Part shown: in pieces, positions 34,683 to 44,950 of the stretch
How the letters are laid out: each line of letters starts with the position of its first letter
Position numbering within the stretch: position 1 is the first letter of the stretch
DNA from: Candidatus Ferrigenium altingense
GTDB lineage: Bacteria > Pseudomonadota > Gammaproteobacteria > Burkholderiales > Gallionellaceae
Reading direction: 5' to 3'
Length of the DNA: 64,000 bases
Assembly: GCA_020621985.1 (NCBI GenBank)
Contig: JAHRYS010000002.1
Coordinates: 367,730-431,729 of the forward strand
Notes under the pieces: generated by a model
What the model was told of the DNA's origin: nothing
What the model saw: only the letters and a program-made list of their open reading frames with translations
Databases searched by the model: none
Made by a program: the position numbers and the translations under genes

Positions 34683-35333
34683 ATGATCTCCTTCAACCAG
34701 GTGCACAAACGCTATCCCGGCGGCTATGAGGCGCTGAAGAATGTCTCGTTCGACATCGCCGAAGGCGAGATGGTGTTTGTCACCGGGCATTCCGGCGCGG
34801 GCAAGAGCACGCTGCTCAAGCTCATCGCCGCGATCGAGCGCCCCAACTCCGGCAGCGTGCTAGTGAACAACCAGAACGTCGGCGTGCTCAAGGGCGGCGC
34901 ATTGCCTTATCTGCGCCGCAACCTCGGCATCATCTTCCAGGATCACAAGCTGCTGTTCGACCGCAGCGTGTTCGACAACGTGCTGCTGCCGCTGCAAATC
35001 TGCGGTTTCGACCACCGTGAAAGCGGCAAGCGGGTGCGCGCCGCGCTGGACAAGGTCGGCCTGCTCAAGCGCGAAAAATCCAACCCCATCGCGCTGTCCG
35101 GCGGCGAGCAGCAGCGCCTGTGCATCGCCCGCGCCATCGTCAACCGCCCGGCCATCCTGCTGGCCGACGAGCCGACCGGCAACCTCGATGCGGCCTATGC
35201 GCAGGAGATCATGGCGATCTTCAGCTCCTTCCATCAGGTCGGCGCCACCTTGCTGATCTCCACCCATGACGAGAGCGTGTTGCAGGACAGCGGCGTGCGC
35301 CGGCTCACGCTGAAAGAGGGCGTGCTGCAATGA
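34683..35333 (+). CDS. ftsE: Cell division ATP-binding protein FtsE
   Basis: 216 residues. Walker [15 protein letters not shown]-loop IFQDHKLL, signature [14 protein letters not shown], Walker [13 protein letters not shown] and the switch His in ISTHD are all intact. It pairs with FtsX to activate septal murein hydrolases through EnvC-type partners. Its stop overlaps the ftsX ATG by four bases. Confidence 0.96.
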   Translation: MISFNQVHKRYPGGYEALKNVSFDIAEGEMVFVTGHSGAGKSTLLKLIAAIERPNSGSVLVNNQNVGVLKGGALPYLRRNLGIIFQDHKLLFDRSVFDNVLLPLQICGFDHRESGKRVRAALDKVGLLKREKSNPIALSGGEQQRLCIARAIVNRPAILLADEPTGNLDAAYAQEIMAIFSSFHQVGATLLISTHDESVLQDSGVRRLTLKEGVLQ

Positions 35334-36238
35334 CGCGCGCCTTTACCCAACACCTCGGTGTGCTGCGCGCCATGCTGCGCCGCATGTTTGCCTCGAAACT
35401 GGCGGGGTTCCTCAATATCTTGGTCATCGGCATCGCGCTCAGCCTGCCGGCCGGCATGTACCTGCTGCTGCAAAATGCACAGGGGCTGGTCGCGCAATTA
35501 TCCGGTACGCCGCAGATCAGCCTGTTTCTGGAGATGGATGCGAAGGCGGAGGATATCGACCGGCTGCAAAAACAGCTTGCGCAGCACCCGGCCGTCGCCG
35601 GCGTTGACTTCGTCGCCCGCGCGCAAGCGCTGGAACAACTCAAGCAAAGCACCGGGCTGTCCGATCTGATCAGCGGGCTGGAACAGAACCCGTTGCCGGA
35701 CGCCTTCATCATCCATCCCAAACCGGGTGATGCGCAATCGCTGGATGCGCTGCGCGGCGAACTGGCGAAACTGCCCAGGGTCAGCGAAGCGCAGCTCGAT
35801 TCGGCCTGGGCCTACAAGCTCGAAGCACTGCTCAAATTCGGGCGGATGGGGGTGCTGATTATCGCCAGCCTGCTCAGCCTCGCGCTGATCGCCGTCACTT
35901 TTAACACCATCCGCCTGCAAATCCTCACCCAGCACGATGAGATCGAAGTCGCCAAACTGATCGGCGCAACCGACGGTTTTATCCGCCGCCCGTTCCTGTA
36001 CTTCGGCGCGACGCAAGGCCTGCTCGGCGGCATCATGGCCTGGCTCATCGTCACCGCCAGCCTGCTGCTGCTCAACCATCAGCTCGGCGCGCTGGCGCGG
36101 TTCTATGCCAGCCAGTTCACGCTGCATCCGCTGTCGATCGGTGACAGCCTGTCGCTGCTGCTGTTCTCGATGTATCTCGGCTGGCTCGGGGCGTGGCTGT
36201 CGGTGGCGCGGCATTTGTCGCAGATCGATCCGCGCTAG
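35330..36238 (+). CDS. ftsX: Cell division protein FtsX
   Basis: 302 residues with four membrane segments: one near residues 20-40, then after the periplasmic ECD (ISLFLEMDAKAEDIDRLQ...) three at about 175-195, 225-245 and 275-295. The motif NTIRLQILTQHDEIEVAKLIGATDGFIRRPFLYFG is the FtsX transmembrane coupling loop. It overlaps ftsE. The rpoH gene often found after ftsX is not present here. Confidence 0.95.
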   Translation: MTRAFTQHLGVLRAMLRRMFASKLAGFLNILVIGIALSLPAGMYLLLQNAQGLVAQLSGTPQISLFLEMDAKAEDIDRLQKQLAQHPAVAGVDFVARAQALEQLKQSTGLSDLISGLEQNPLPDAFIIHPKPGDAQSLDALRGELAKLPRVSEAQLDSAWAYKLEALLKFGRMGVLIIASLLSLALIAVTFNTIRLQILTQHDEIEVAKLIGATDGFIRRPFLYFGATQGLLGGIMAWLIVTASLLLLNHQLGALARFYASQFTLHPLSIGDSLSLLLFSMYLGWLGAWLSVARHLSQIDPR

Positions 36239-36240
36239 GA

Positions 36241-36310
36241 AACAGCCTAAAAATTGCTGTGGGGGCTAGACGCAGTGGCCGCAACTACGCTGTCGAAATC
36301 CCCATGCACT
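36241..36310. repeat. Possible remnant of the 50519 MITE-like end
   Basis: AACAGCCTAAAAATTGCTGTG (36241-36261) resembles the left end of the element at 50519-50658 (GCCTTAAAAATTGCTGCGGA). The rest, up to CTCTAGCCC, also contains GGGGCTAGA/TCTAGCCC as an inverted pair. It separates the converging ftsX and yebC and may be a decayed copy now working as a terminator. Confidence 0.4.
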
Positions 36311-36312
36311 CT

Positions 36313-37017
36313 CTAGCCCGCCAGCCCCACATAGACATTCTGCACGTCATCATCCGCATCAATCGCCTCCAGAAACGCCTCTACTTCTTCACGCTCGGCA
36401 TCATTGCTGAGCGTGACAGGATTCTTCGGGCGATAGCCTAGCTGGGCGGAGACAACGGTATAGCCTTGCGCCGGTAAGGCGCGGCACACAGCATCCAAAT
36501 CGGTAACGTCGGTGATGAACAGGGTTGCCCCTTCGTCTGCCGGTTCAAAGTCCTGCGCGCCGGCTTCGATGGCGGCGACTTCCGCATCGGCTTCCTTGGA
36601 ATTCGGCGTGGCTTCAATCATGCCGACATAGTTGAAATCCCACGAGACCGAGCCTTCTGCGCCAAGCTGCCCTTTGCGGAACAGTACGCGCATGCTGGAC
36701 ATGGTGCGGTTGATGTTGTCGGACAGGCATTCGACGATCACGGGGACGCGGTGCGGCGCAAAACCCTCATAGACGAGACGTTCCAGGTTTGCGCCTCCGT
36801 CGAGCAGGCCCGCGCCCTTCTTGATCGCGCGCTCCAGCGTTTCACGCGGCATGGAGGCTTTCTTGGCTTGTTCGACCACGAGGCGCAAGCGCGAGTTCGA
36901 GTCCGGATCGGCCCCGCCTCGCGCGGCGACCGTGATTTCTTTGCACAGCTTGCCGAAAATCTTTCCCTTTGCGTTTGCTGCGATTTCCTTGTGCCTTGCT
37001 TTCCACTGTGCGCCCAT
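36313..37017 (-). CDS. yebC: YebC/PmpR family regulator
   Basis: 234 residues. The N-terminus [35 protein letters not shown] and the central [30 protein letters not shown] are family hallmarks. YebC proteins are DNA-binding or, by recent work, ribosome-related factors easing translation at proline stretches. The usual first residues MAGHSKW read MGAQWKA here, as in the second YebC paralogue of some proteobacteria, so another copy next to ruvC is likely. Confidence 0.9.
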   Translation of the reverse strand: MGAQWKARHKEIAANAKGKIFGKLCKEITVAARGGADPDSNSRLRLVVEQAKKASMPRETLERAIKKGAGLLDGGANLERLVYEGFAPHRVPVIVECLSDNINRTMSSMRVLFRKGQLGAEGSVSWDFNYVGMIEATPNSKEADAEVAAIEAGAQDFEPADEGATLFITDVTDLDAVCRALPAQGYTVVSAQLGYRPKNPVTLSNDAEREEVEAFLEAIDADDDVQNVYVGLAG

Positions 37018-37317
37018 AGCTATTCTCTTGTTTGTTTATGCAAAAAATTCAGAGGGCGTATCTTGCCCTAAGTGCGGGGATGCATCAATGTCGAATGGGG
37101 TTTTCTGAAGAACTCTCCGCTTGCCGAACAGCGAAGGCGCGGAGTCGAATCGTTAGCGAGATTGAGCCAGGCAATTGCCGCAGATCGAGTCGCGCTGAAT
37201 GTCGCAGGGCGCGCGGTACACTGTTCAAGTGGATTAGCCTGGGAAAACCAAACCGTTTAATTCGGAGTATATTGTCCGCCGAGCCGATGACGTTATCATT
37301 TTTCAGGAGGTGCAATC
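37018..37317. other. Intergenic region between divergent yebC and nemA
   Basis: Three hundred bases with no convincing gene. It must hold both promoters. A candidate for nemA is TTGTCC (37272) followed by TTATCA about 15 bp later, a weak match. AGGAGGTG at 37305-37312 is a strong Shine-Dalgarno for nemA. I see no clear inverted repeat that could be a NemR-like operator. Confidence 0.4.
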
Positions 37318-38394
37318 ATGCCGCTTCTATTTTCAAAGACCACTTTAGGATCGCTCACGCTGCAGAATCGCCTGGTCATGTCGCCGATGACGCGCAACCG
37401 CGCCATCGGCAATATCCCGAACGAACTCATGGCGGAGTATTACGCACAGCGCGCGACCGCCGGCCTGATCATCACCGAAGGCACGTCGCCGTCTCCCAAC
37501 GGGCTGGGTTACGCGCGCATACCGGGAGTGTTTTCGGCGGCGCAGGTGGCGGGGTGGCAGCGCGTTACCGATGCGGTTCACGCGCAGGGTGCGAAGATGT
37601 TCATGCAGCTCATGCACACCGGGCGCATCGGTCATGAACTCAATCTGCCTGCGGGCGCACGCGTGCTGGCGCCGTCCGCGGTGGCGGCCGCCGGCGAGAT
37701 ATTCACCGATGCCGAGGGGATGAAGCCGAATGCGCTGCCGCAGGAGATGACCGGGGCGGACATCAAGGCCACCATAGAAGAATTCGTGCAGGCCGCGCAG
37801 AATGCCGTGGCGGCGGGATGCGATGGTGTCGAATTGCATGGGGCGAACGGTTATCTGCTCGAGCAGTTTATCCGCCCGAATTCGAATCAGCGCACGGACC
37901 GCTACGGCGGCTCGATCGAAAACCGGGCGCGCTTTGTGCTCGAGGTCGCCGAGGCGGTCATCGTCGCGATCGGCAAGGACAAGGTCGGCATCCGCCTGTC
38001 GCCGTTCGGCGTATTCAACGACATGCCGCTGTACGACGCGATGGAAGCGGATTACACCTGGCTGGCGCAACAGCTCGATATGCGCGGGCTGGGCTATATC
38101 CACCTCGTCGATCATTCGGCGATGGGCGCGCCGCCGGTGCCCGATTCGATCAAGGCGACGTTTCGCAGCGCATTCAAGGGCGCGCTGATCCTCTCCGGCG
38201 GCTACGATGCAGCGCGCGCCGAGAGCGATCTGGCGGCAGGCAAATGCGATCTGGTCGCCGTGGGACGGCCGTTCCTCGCCAACCCGGATTTGGCCGCGCG
38301 GTGGAAAGCCGGCGCGGCGCTGAATGCGCCCGACTTCAATACGTTCTATACGCCGGGGCCGAAGGGGTATACCGATTACCCGGTGCTGGGTTAG
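37318..38394 (+). CDS. nemA: Old yellow enzyme family ene-reductase (NemA-like)
   Basis: 358 residues of the FMN-dependent OYE barrel. The active-site block HGANGYLLEQFIRPNSNQRTDRYGGSIENR is complete, with MQLMHTGRIGH upstream and DLVAVGRPFLANPDL for FMN phosphate binding. It reduces activated alkenes, N-ethylmaleimide and nitrate esters with NADPH. Strong ribosome site AGGAGGTG. It stands alone. The chosen symbol reflects family level; the physiological substrate is unknown. Confidence 0.9.
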   Translation: MPLLFSKTTLGSLTLQNRLVMSPMTRNRAIGNIPNELMAEYYAQRATAGLIITEGTSPSPNGLGYARIPGVFSAAQVAGWQRVTDAVHAQGAKMFMQLMHTGRIGHELNLPAGARVLAPSAVAAAGEIFTDAEGMKPNALPQEMTGADIKATIEEFVQAAQNAVAAGCDGVELHGANGYLLEQFIRPNSNQRTDRYGGSIENRARFVLEVAEAVIVAIGKDKVGIRLSPFGVFNDMPLYDAMEADYTWLAQQLDMRGLGYIHLVDHSAMGAPPVPDSIKATFRSAFKGALILSGGYDAARAESDLAAGKCDLVAVGRPFLANPDLAARWKAGAALNAPDFNTFYTPGPKGYTDYPVLG

Positions 38395-38435
38395 TGTGGT
38401 TTCGCTCTTGGTAGTGATGGTCTGAAAATTTTTGC

Positions 38436-38477
38436 AGGTCGTGTTTCAGCCCGACATGTCGGGTTGAAACACGACCT
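38436..38477. repeat. Near-perfect 42-bp palindrome
   Basis: AGGTCGTGTTTCAGCCCGACA (38436-38456) is followed at once by its reverse complement with one mismatch (38457-38477), and flanking bases extend it to GCAGG/CCTAC. On the minus strand it opens with GTAGG like the other REP elements. It lies in the 138-bp gap between the converging nemA and the 541-aa gene and could terminate both. Confidence 0.85.
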
Positions 38478-38532
38478 ACAGTGCTGATGGTCGGATAATG
38501 GACGCACCGATGCACATTATGGGGTGGCTTTC

Positions 38533-40158
38533 TCAATAGGCAGGCGTGAAGCTGACGCGCTCGTAATCGATCCCGCGTTCCACGCTGAACCACATTTTCA
38601 CATTCTTTTTTTCGCCGTTTTGATGCAGGATTTCCACCACGCGATCCGGCTGGAACCAGTCGCGCGGGATGATCAGGCTGGCGGGAGCGTTGAGCGCCGC
38701 AACGGCGGGCAACAGGAATGCCGGAACGTATTTTTCCGATACGGTCTGGTTCACGCCGGTGGCGCGCATGCTAACCGCCTCGGCAGAACCGGGCATGTAG
38801 CGCACCCCGATCTGCAATTGTCCGGCGCGCGTTACGTTCGCCCATGCCGTGGTTCCCAGCATGAAATTTCCCGCGTCGCTGGGGCGCAACGCAACCAGCT
38901 GGTTGTAGCTTAACCGCCCGCCGAACGTGTCCTCGCGCGTCAGGCGCGCTCCCGAGATGCTTTCGTTCTCGAATTTCCAGGTCTCCAGCGGGTAGCCCAT
39001 TTCCAGCAGTTCCTTGTTGTGAGCGTCCTGCAGCACCCGGCCGAAGGCTTCGATCTGCTTGCGCGCCGTGTTGCCCAGGGCGTTATCCCGCCCGGGTTGC
39101 CTGAACGGTTTGCCGGACAGGTGCGCGTAAATGCCTTCCGGTTTGTAGCAAAGCTGCGCATGTAGCGCGACCGGTTGGCGCTCGCCGAAACGCGTGCTGT
39201 GATCCTCGCACCAGCACTGATGCAGGAAAGTGAGGAACTCGATGCAATCGTTACTGTTGCGGTGCTCGCACAGGTTGACCTGCCGCGGGGTCTGGCCTTG
39301 CTGCAGCAGGATGGTCTTGACGCGCAGCAATTTGCTCAATGGCACCATCGCCAGGTAGCGCATGGTGGCGCTGTGGACAACATGCTTGACCGGCTGCAAT
39401 CCGCGCGTGCTGGACAGGTCTGTCGCGAGCGGCTGGGCATCTCCCTTGCTGGCGGTATAGCTGCGCTCCACCGTCACCGTGCCGCTCCATTGCGTCAGCC
39501 AATTATCCAGCAGTTGCAGTTGCGAGCGGGTAAGCTCTGCCGGGCGCGCATAGCAGGCCAGCAAGGTTTTTACATAGATGCCGCGGCAACTGCTGCGCGG
39601 GTATTTCTGGTTCAGCGGATCGTTTACCTCGGCCGACTCGAAATTCTGTTCCTCGGCGAAGGCATACAACTCATGCAGTTGGTTCCACAATTTTGCATCG
39701 AATTCGTAGCCGGTGCGCAGGTGCTCTAAAATTTCCAGCCCGCTGTACAGCAGGCAGCGCTGGCACAGCAAGGCGCCCTGTTTTGCGAGTTGCTTGTCTC
39801 CGGCGATATAGTCCTGCAGGCAGCGCTGGTAGCCCAGCACCATGCCCTGCCAGAGCTGCACGATCGCAATGAATACCATCAGTTCGCTTTCATTCAGCGG
39901 CAACGGTTTGGCGATGAGTTTTTTGGCGTAATCGTCCTGTACGTAGCCGACGGTCTCGCGCAGCAGCTCCATTGTATTCAGCCGTTCCAGGCCGCGCATC
40001 GGATAGCGGTTGAGCTCGTTGATCTGGGTGAACAGCAGGCTATGCGCCAGTTGCAAATTGGTCAGTTGCAGTTGCCCCAGCCATTTTGCGCAACCCGCCG
40101 CGTCCTTGAAAAACGGATTGGCGCGGTCGTCAGTCGGTTCGAGCGGAAGTGTCAGCAT
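38533..40158 (-). CDS. Hypothetical 541-aa protein (possible PilZ-type c-di-GMP receptor)
   Basis: A long cytosolic protein with no signal peptide or clear membrane segment. The N-terminal half is helical and rich in Leu, Gln and Cys (LQLTNLQLAHSLLF, YQRCLQDYIAG, LLCQRCLLYSG). The C-terminal third is strand-rich with ARLTREDTFGGRLSYNQLVALRPSD and QLQIGVRYMPGSAEAVSMRA. I have a vague memory of betaproteobacterial homologues annotated with a PilZ-like domain, but the RxxxR and DxSxxG signature is not visible, so I leave the function open. The gene is flanked by a palindrome and a REP pair. Confidence 0.8.
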   Translation of the reverse strand: MLTLPLEPTDDRANPFFKDAAGCAKWLGQLQLTNLQLAHSLLFTQINELNRYPMRGLERLNTMELLRETVGYVQDDYAKKLIAKPLPLNESELMVFIAIVQLWQGMVLGYQRCLQDYIAGDKQLAKQGALLCQRCLLYSGLEILEHLRTGYEFDAKLWNQLHELYAFAEEQNFESAEVNDPLNQKYPRSSCRGIYVKTLLACYARPAELTRSQLQLLDNWLTQWSGTVTVERSYTASKGDAQPLATDLSSTRGLQPVKHVVHSATMRYLAMVPLSKLLRVKTILLQQGQTPRQVNLCEHRNSNDCIEFLTFLHQCWCEDHSTRFGERQPVALHAQLCYKPEGIYAHLSGKPFRQPGRDNALGNTARKQIEAFGRVLQDAHNKELLEMGYPLETWKFENESISGARLTREDTFGGRLSYNQLVALRPSDAGNFMLGTTAWANVTRAGQLQIGVRYMPGSAEAVSMRATGVNQTVSEKYVPAFLLPAVAALNAPASLIIPRDWFQPDRVVEILHQNGEKKNVKMWFSVERGIDYERVSFTPAY

Positions 40159-40206
40159 GGTTTGGTTGCAGCCCGATACTTTTTATGAGGCAAGCTTGTC
40201 AGTCAA

Positions 40207-40279
40207 GTAGGGGCGCGATTTATCGCGCCCTGATTTATTATCGCAACAGAAAAAAGGGCGCGATGAATCGCACCCCTAC
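40207..40279. repeat. REP-like inverted pair (REPIN), second copy of the 609 family
   Basis: Unit 40207-40230 (GTAGGGGCGCGATTTATCGCG...) and inverted unit 40256-40279 are almost the same sequences as the pair at 609-679, with a 25-bp spacer. The inverted unit overlaps the 3' end of the 1309-codon gene: its TAG is the stop codon of that gene. Confidence 0.87.
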
Positions 40280-43200
40280 AGTAGCACGCGTTCTATTCCG
40301 CCGTGGTTGGCGTCATTGACGTAATTCTCCAGCCAGTTTTGGCCGAGCAGGTGCCGGGCCATTTCGATGACGATGTATTCCGAGGTGGTGCCGCTGTCAT
40401 CGTTGTAGCGCGACAAACCCTGATGGCAGGCCGGGCAGGAGGTGAGGATCTTGACTTCGCCGGCAAAGCCGCCGGCGCGCAGCGCGTCGGCGCCCTTGCG
40501 CATTTCTTCCTCCTTGCGGAAGCGCACCTGGGTCGCGATCTGCGGCACCGACACGCCGAAACTGCCGGCTTCGCCGCAGCAGCGGTCATTGAGCGGCACG
40601 TCGACCCCCATCAATTCGCTGGCCACCTTGAGCGGCTGGTAGGTCTTCATCGGCGAGTGGCAAGGGTCGTGGTACATGTAGCGCGCCCCGGTGGGCTGCT
40701 CCAGCTTCACGCCTTTTTCCAGCAGGTACTCGTGGATATCGAGCAGGCGGCAGCCGGGGAAGATTTTGTCGAACTGGTATTTCAGCAATTGGTCCATACA
40801 GGTGCCGCACGACACGATCACCGTCTTGATGTCGAGATAGTTCAGCGTGTTCGCGACGCGATGGAACAGCACGCGGTTGTCGGTGGTGATCTGGTTGGCC
40901 ACGTCACCCTGTCCCGAGGCATTCTGCGGATAGCCGCAGCATAGGTAGCCGGGCGGCAGCACGGTGATCGCGCCGAGCTCATACAGCATCGCCTGCGTCG
41001 CCAGCCCGACCTGGCCGAACAACCGCTCCGAGCCGCAGCCGGGGAAGTAGAACACCGCCTCGGAATCCTCATTCAGCTTACGCGGGTTGCGGATGATCGG
41101 CACGATGCTGCTGTCCTCGATGTCGAGCAGCGCGCGCGAGGTCTTCTTGGGCAGGTTGCCCGGCATCGGCTTGTTGATGAAGTGGATCACCTGTGCACGG
41201 ACGAGCGGAAAAACCAGCGGCGCGCCGCCGACGGTGGCCGGCGGATGTTTGGTCTGGTTGTTCAGCAAGCCGAGATGTTTGGCGACGCGGTAACCGGTGC
41301 GCTGCGCCTTGTAGCCAAATTCGATCATCGTCTTGCGGATCAGCTTGATGGTGGTCGGATCGGTGGCGCTGAGGAACTGCATCGATACGGCCGTCACCGG
41401 GTTGAATTTTTTCTTGCCCTGTTTGCGCAGGAAATTGCGCATCGCGACCGACACATCGCCGAAGTCGATATCCACCGGGCAGGGGTTCTTGCACTTGTGG
41501 CAGATCGTGCAGTGATCGGCGACATCGCCGAACTCGGCAAAATGCCGGATGGAGACGCCGCGCCGCGTCTGCTCCTCGTACAGGAACGCCTCGATCAGCA
41601 GCGAGGTCGCGAGTATCTTGTTGCGCGGCGAATACAGCAGGTTGGCGCGCGGCACATGGGTGTTGCACACCGGCTTGCATTTGCCGCAACGCAAACAGTC
41701 CTTGATCGAATCGGCGATCTCGCCCAGCTCGCTCTTCTCCAGGATCAGGCTTTCCAGCTCCATGAGGTTGAAGCTCGGCGTGTAGGCGCGTTCCAGGTTG
41801 CTGCCCTTGAGCAGCTTGCCCCGGTTGAAGCGCCCTTCTGGGTCGACGCGCTGCTTGTAGTCGGCGAACGGAGCGGTTTCGTGCGGCTCGAGATAATCGA
41901 ATTTGGTGATGCCGATGCCGTGCTCGCCGGAAATCACGCCGCCCAGGTCTTTCGCCAGCCGCATGATGCGGTCCACCGCGGCATAGGCCGCTTGCAGCAT
42001 CTCGTAATCGTCCGAGTTCACCGGGATGTTGGTATGCACGTTGCCGTCGCCGGCGTGCATGTGCAGCGCGACGAACACGCGGCTTTTCAGCACGCTCTGG
42101 TGGATCGCGTTGCACTGCTCGAGGATGGGCTGATAAGTGGCGCCGCTGAAAATATGGCGCAGCGGCTCGCGTATCTCCTGCTTCCATGAGGCGCGCATCA
42201 GATGGCGCTGCACCGCACCGAACACCGTTTTACTCCCCTCTCCCGCAGGCGGGAGAGGGGTTGGGGGTGAGGGATGTTCAGAGAGCGGCGCATCGAGATT
42301 GTCCAGCAGCCACTGCCAGCGCGTGCGCACCTCGGCGAGCACCTGTTGTGCCGCCTGCGGGCGGTTGCCGAGCAGTTCGGCGTCGCCGAGCTGCGCGTCG
42401 TCCTGGTAATGCAGCGGCAGCTCGCCGGCGAAAAATTCGTCCAGCGCGTCGAGCAGCTTGAGCTTGTTCTTCAGCGACAGCTCGATGTTGATGCGCTCGA
42501 TGCCGTCGCAATAATCGCCCATGCGCGGCAGCGGGATCACCACGTCTTCGTTGACCTTGAACGCGTTGGTGTGTTTGGCGATCGCGGCGGTGCGCGCGCG
42601 GTCCAGCCAGAATTTCTTGCGCGCCTCGGCGGACACCGCGATGAAACCCTCACCGCTACGCAGGTTGGCGAGACGCACGATCTCCGAGGCGGCCGAGGCT
42701 GCGGCATCCGCGTCGTCGCTCACCACATCGGCGATCAGCACCATCTTCGGGCGGGTGCCGCGCTTGGCTTTGGTGGCGTAACCCACCGCCTTGAGGTAGC
42801 GCTCGTCGAGGTGCTCCAGCCCGGCCAGGAAAACCTTGCAGGCGGAGAAGGGAGAAGGGGGGATGCTGCATTTGTCGAACAGCGCCGTAATCTCGACGAT
42901 GGCTGGCACCGCCTCGCGCACCTGGCCGAAAAATTCCAGGCATACGGTGCGGGTATGCGCATGGGCGCGGTGCAGGATGAAGCGCGCCGAGGTGATGATG
43001 CCGTCGCAGCCTTCCTTCTGGATGCCGGGCAGGCCGGACAGGAATTTATCGGTGACATCCTTGCCCAGCCCGGCCTTGCGGAACGCGCCGCCGGGGATAT
43101 TCAGCATCTCCGGCGCGCCGTGCGGAGTTTGGCCGTCCAGTTCGAAGCGGCTGATGCGGAAGGTCGCGGTTTCCGTGTCGTGGATCTTGCCGAGATTGTG

Positions 43201-44205
43201 ATCGAGGCGCTCGACTTCCATCCACAGGCCGTCCGGCGTGACCATGCGCCAGGAAGCGAGGTTGTCCAATGCGGTGCCCCACAGCACCGCTTTCTTGCCG
43301 CCCGCGTTCATCGACACGTTGCCGCCGATGCATGACGCATCCGCCGAAGTCGGATCGACCGCAAACACCAGCTTGTTGTTATCCGCCGCCTCCATCACGC
43401 GCCGCGTCACGACCCCCGCGCCGCAACGGATGGTGGCATACGGCTCGCTCAAACCGGGCAGAACCAGAGGCTCTATTGCGGAGAGCGCATCCAGTTTTTC
43501 GGTGTTGATCACTGCGGAGAATTTATCCAGCGGCACGGCGCCGCCGGTGTAGCCGGTGCCGCCGCCGCGCGGGATGATGGTCAGCTTGAGTTCGATGCAG
43601 GCGCGCACCAGCGGCGCGACTTCCGCCTCGGTGTCGGGGTGCAGCACCACGAACGGATATTCCACGCGCCAGTCGGTCGCGTCGGTCACATGCGAGACGC
43701 GCGCCAGGCCGTCGAACTGGATGTTGTCGCGGCGCGTGACGCGGCCCAGTACGCGCAGCACGCGTTTGCGCAATTGCAGGGTCTGTTCGAATTCGGCGGC
43801 GAATTGATCGACCGCCGCAGCGGCGAGCTCGAGCAGGCGTTTTACTTTTTGGTTGTGGTTGCGACCGCTACGCTTAACATCGTCTTCGCCGATGTTAGTC
43901 TTCACCGCATCTTCGGTGTCCTGGCGGCGCGCTTCGATATCGTTCAGGCGGTGATGCAGCGCGCCGATCAACGCTTCGCGGCGCTTGCGGTTGGCGAGCA
44001 GGTCGTCCTGCAGATACGGATTGCGCGTCAGCACCCAGATGTCGCCCAGCACTTCGTACAGCATTTGCGCGGAGCGTCCGGTGCGGCGTTCTTCGCGCAG
44101 CGTGTTGAGGATGTCCCACGCCTCGCCGCCGAGAATGCGCAAGACGATCTCGCGGTCGGAAAACGAGGTGTAGTTGTAGGGAATTTCCCGTAAGCGTGCC
44201 GTCAT
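40276..44205 (-). CDS. FAD-linked oxidase / Fe-S oxidoreductase with DUF3683 N-terminus
   Basis: 1309 residues in three parts. Residues 1-150 are DUF3683-like and helical ([18 protein letters not shown]). From about 170 a PCMH FAD domain follows ([35 protein letters not shown]) with the C-terminal FAD-oxidase cap ([30 protein letters not shown]). Residues from about 860 carry two 4Fe-4S motifs ([11 protein letters not shown] and [11 protein letters not shown]) and two CCG domains ([16 protein letters not shown]) of the GlpC/HdrB kind. It oxidises a 2-hydroxy acid, possibly D-lactate or D-2-hydroxyglutarate, and passes electrons to quinone or another carrier. A repeat-derived insert is at 42233-42273. 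Confidence 0.88.
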   Translation of the reverse strand: MTARLREIPYNYTSFSDREIVLRILGGEAWDILNTLREERRTGRSAQMLYEVLGDIWVLTRNPYLQDDLLANRKRREALIGALHHRLNDIEARRQDTEDAVKTNIGEDDVKRSGRNHNQKVKRLLELAAAAVDQFAAEFEQTLQLRKRVLRVLGRVTRRDNIQFDGLARVSHVTDATDWRVEYPFVVLHPDTEAEVAPLVRACIELKLTIIPRGGGTGYTGGAVPLDKFSAVINTEKLDALSAIEPLVLPGLSEPYATIRCGAGVVTRRVMEAADNNKLVFAVDPTSADASCIGGNVSMNAGGKKAVLWGTALDNLASWRMVTPDGLWMEVERLDHNLGKIHDTETATFRISRFELDGQTPHGAPEMLNIPGGAFRKAGLGKDVTDKFLSGLPGIQKEGCDGIITSARFILHRAHAHTRTVCLEFFGQVREAVPAIVEITALFDKCSIPPSPFSACKVFLAGLEHLDERYLKAVGYATKAKRGTRPKMVLIADVVSDDADAAASAASEIVRLANLRSGEGFIAVSAEARKKFWLDRARTAAIAKHTNAFKVNEDVVIPLPRMGDYCDGIERINIELSLKNKLKLLDALDEFFAGELPLHYQDDAQLGDAELLGNRPQAAQQVLAEVRTRWQWLLDNLDAPLSEHPSPPTPLPPAGEGSKTVFGAVQRHLMRASWKQEIREPLRHIFSGATYQPILEQCNAIHQSVLKSRVFVALHMHAGDGNVHTNIPVNSDDYEMLQAAYAAVDRIMRLAKDLGGVISGEHGIGITKFDYLEPHETAPFADYKQRVDPEGRFNRGKLLKGSNLERAYTPSFNLMELESLILEKSELGEIADSIKDCLRCGKCKPVCNTHVPRANLLYSPRNKILATSLLIEAFLYEEQTRRGVSIRHFAEFGDVADHCTICHKCKNPCPVDIDFGDVSVAMRNFLRKQGKKKFNPVTAVSMQFLSATDPTTIKLIRKTMIEFGYKAQRTGYRVAKHLGLLNNQTKHPPATVGGAPLVFPLVRAQVIHFINKPMPGNLPKKTSRALLDIEDSSIVPIIRNPRKLNEDSEAVFYFPGCGSERLFGQVGLATQAMLYELGAITVLPPGYLCCGYPQNASGQGDVANQITTDNRVLFHRVANTLNYLDIKTVIVSCGTCMDQLLKYQFDKIFPGCRLLDIHEYLLEKGVKLEQPTGARYMYHDPCHSPMKTYQPLKVASELMGVDVPLNDRCCGEAGSFGVSVPQIATQVRFRKEEEMRKGADALRAGGFAGEVKILTSCPACHQGLSRYNDDSGTTSEYIVIEMARHLLGQNWLENYVNDANHGGIERVLL
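42233..42273. repeat. Palindromic repeat inserted in frame inside the 1309-residue oxidase
   Basis: CTCCCCTCTCCCGCAGGCGG followed by GAGAGGGGTTGGGGGTGAGGG is a hairpin of a widely dispersed type. It is translated as [14 protein letters not shown] at about residues 644-658, between the FAD cap and the next helix, where relatives have no such low-complexity stretch. The reading frame is kept. A related CCCCTCCC/GGGAGGGG hairpin stands free at 60310-60383. Confidence 0.8.
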
Positions 44206-44275
44206 GGTTTACCTTGATTCGATGAGACGCGCATTTTACCTTATGCCTCGCTCATGCGGATAAAATGCCGGATAT

Positions 44276-44932
44276 ATGAATCATCCATCCGACACCGCAA
44301 GGGTGTTCTTCGCCTTATGGCCTGCCGCCACCGAATCTGCGCAGCTGGCTGCCTGGCAGCCGGCATTGCGTGAGCTTTGCGGCGGGCGCGCGATGCGCGG
44401 CGAGACGCTGCACAACACGCTGGTGTTCATCGGCGAGGTGGGCGGCATGACACGGTGCGCGCAAGCGTCCGGTGCGGGAATGCCGCCCCCTCGCCTCCTC
44501 CCGCAATCGGCTGGCTGCGCCAGTAACGTGTCGGAGGCGAAGTTATACAGGCTGGAAGTATTGCAGCTGGCGGCACAGGAGGTCAGCGGGGAGGGTTTCG
44601 AGTTGCGTTTTGACGAAGCGCGCTACTGGGGGCACAACCATATCGTGTATGCCGCGCCGCGCCAGGTGCCGCAACAACTGGCGCAACTGGCCGATGCGCT
44701 GGAGCAGCGCCTGGCCGCGCACCGCTTCAAATTCGCCAGCCATCATCTTGTATCTCACGAGTACAAACCGCATGTCACGCTGTTGCGCAACGCGCACTGG
44801 AGCGACGCGCCGCTGCCCGCGATGCAGCCGGTAAGCTGGCAGATCCGGGATTTCGCACTGGTACAATCCGCGCCTCGGGACGGGTTGATGGATTATCGGG
44901 TGCTGGCGCGTTTCCCTTTGGGTGGCGGCTAA
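44276..44932 (+). CDS. thpR: RNA 2',3'-cyclic phosphodiesterase with an insertion
   Basis: 218 residues, about 35 more than usual. The two catalytic HxT motifs are HNTLVFIGEV (residues 46-55) and HVTLLRNA (about 163-170). FFALWPAA opens the protein as in the family. Between GEV (55) and RLEVLQLAAQ lies a 36-residue segment, GGMTRCAQASGAGMPPPRLLPQ onwards, which has no counterpart in ThpR and is encoded by 44441-44548. That stretch contains short inverted repeats (GACACG/CGTGTC, CGCCTCC/GGAGGCG), so it looks like an inserted repeat kept in frame. The enzyme hydrolyses 2',3'-cyclic RNA ends. Confidence 0.82.
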   Translation: MNHPSDTARVFFALWPAATESAQLAAWQPALRELCGGRAMRGETLHNTLVFIGEVGGMTRCAQASGAGMPPPRLLPQSAGCASNVSEAKLYRLEVLQLAAQEVSGEGFELRFDEARYWGHNHIVYAAPRQVPQQLAQLADALEQRLAAHRFKFASHHLVSHEYKPHVTLLRNAHWSDAPLPAMQPVSWQIRDFALVQSAPRDGLMDYRVLARFPLGGG

Positions 44933-44950
44933 TCCTTAACCGGTAATCGA

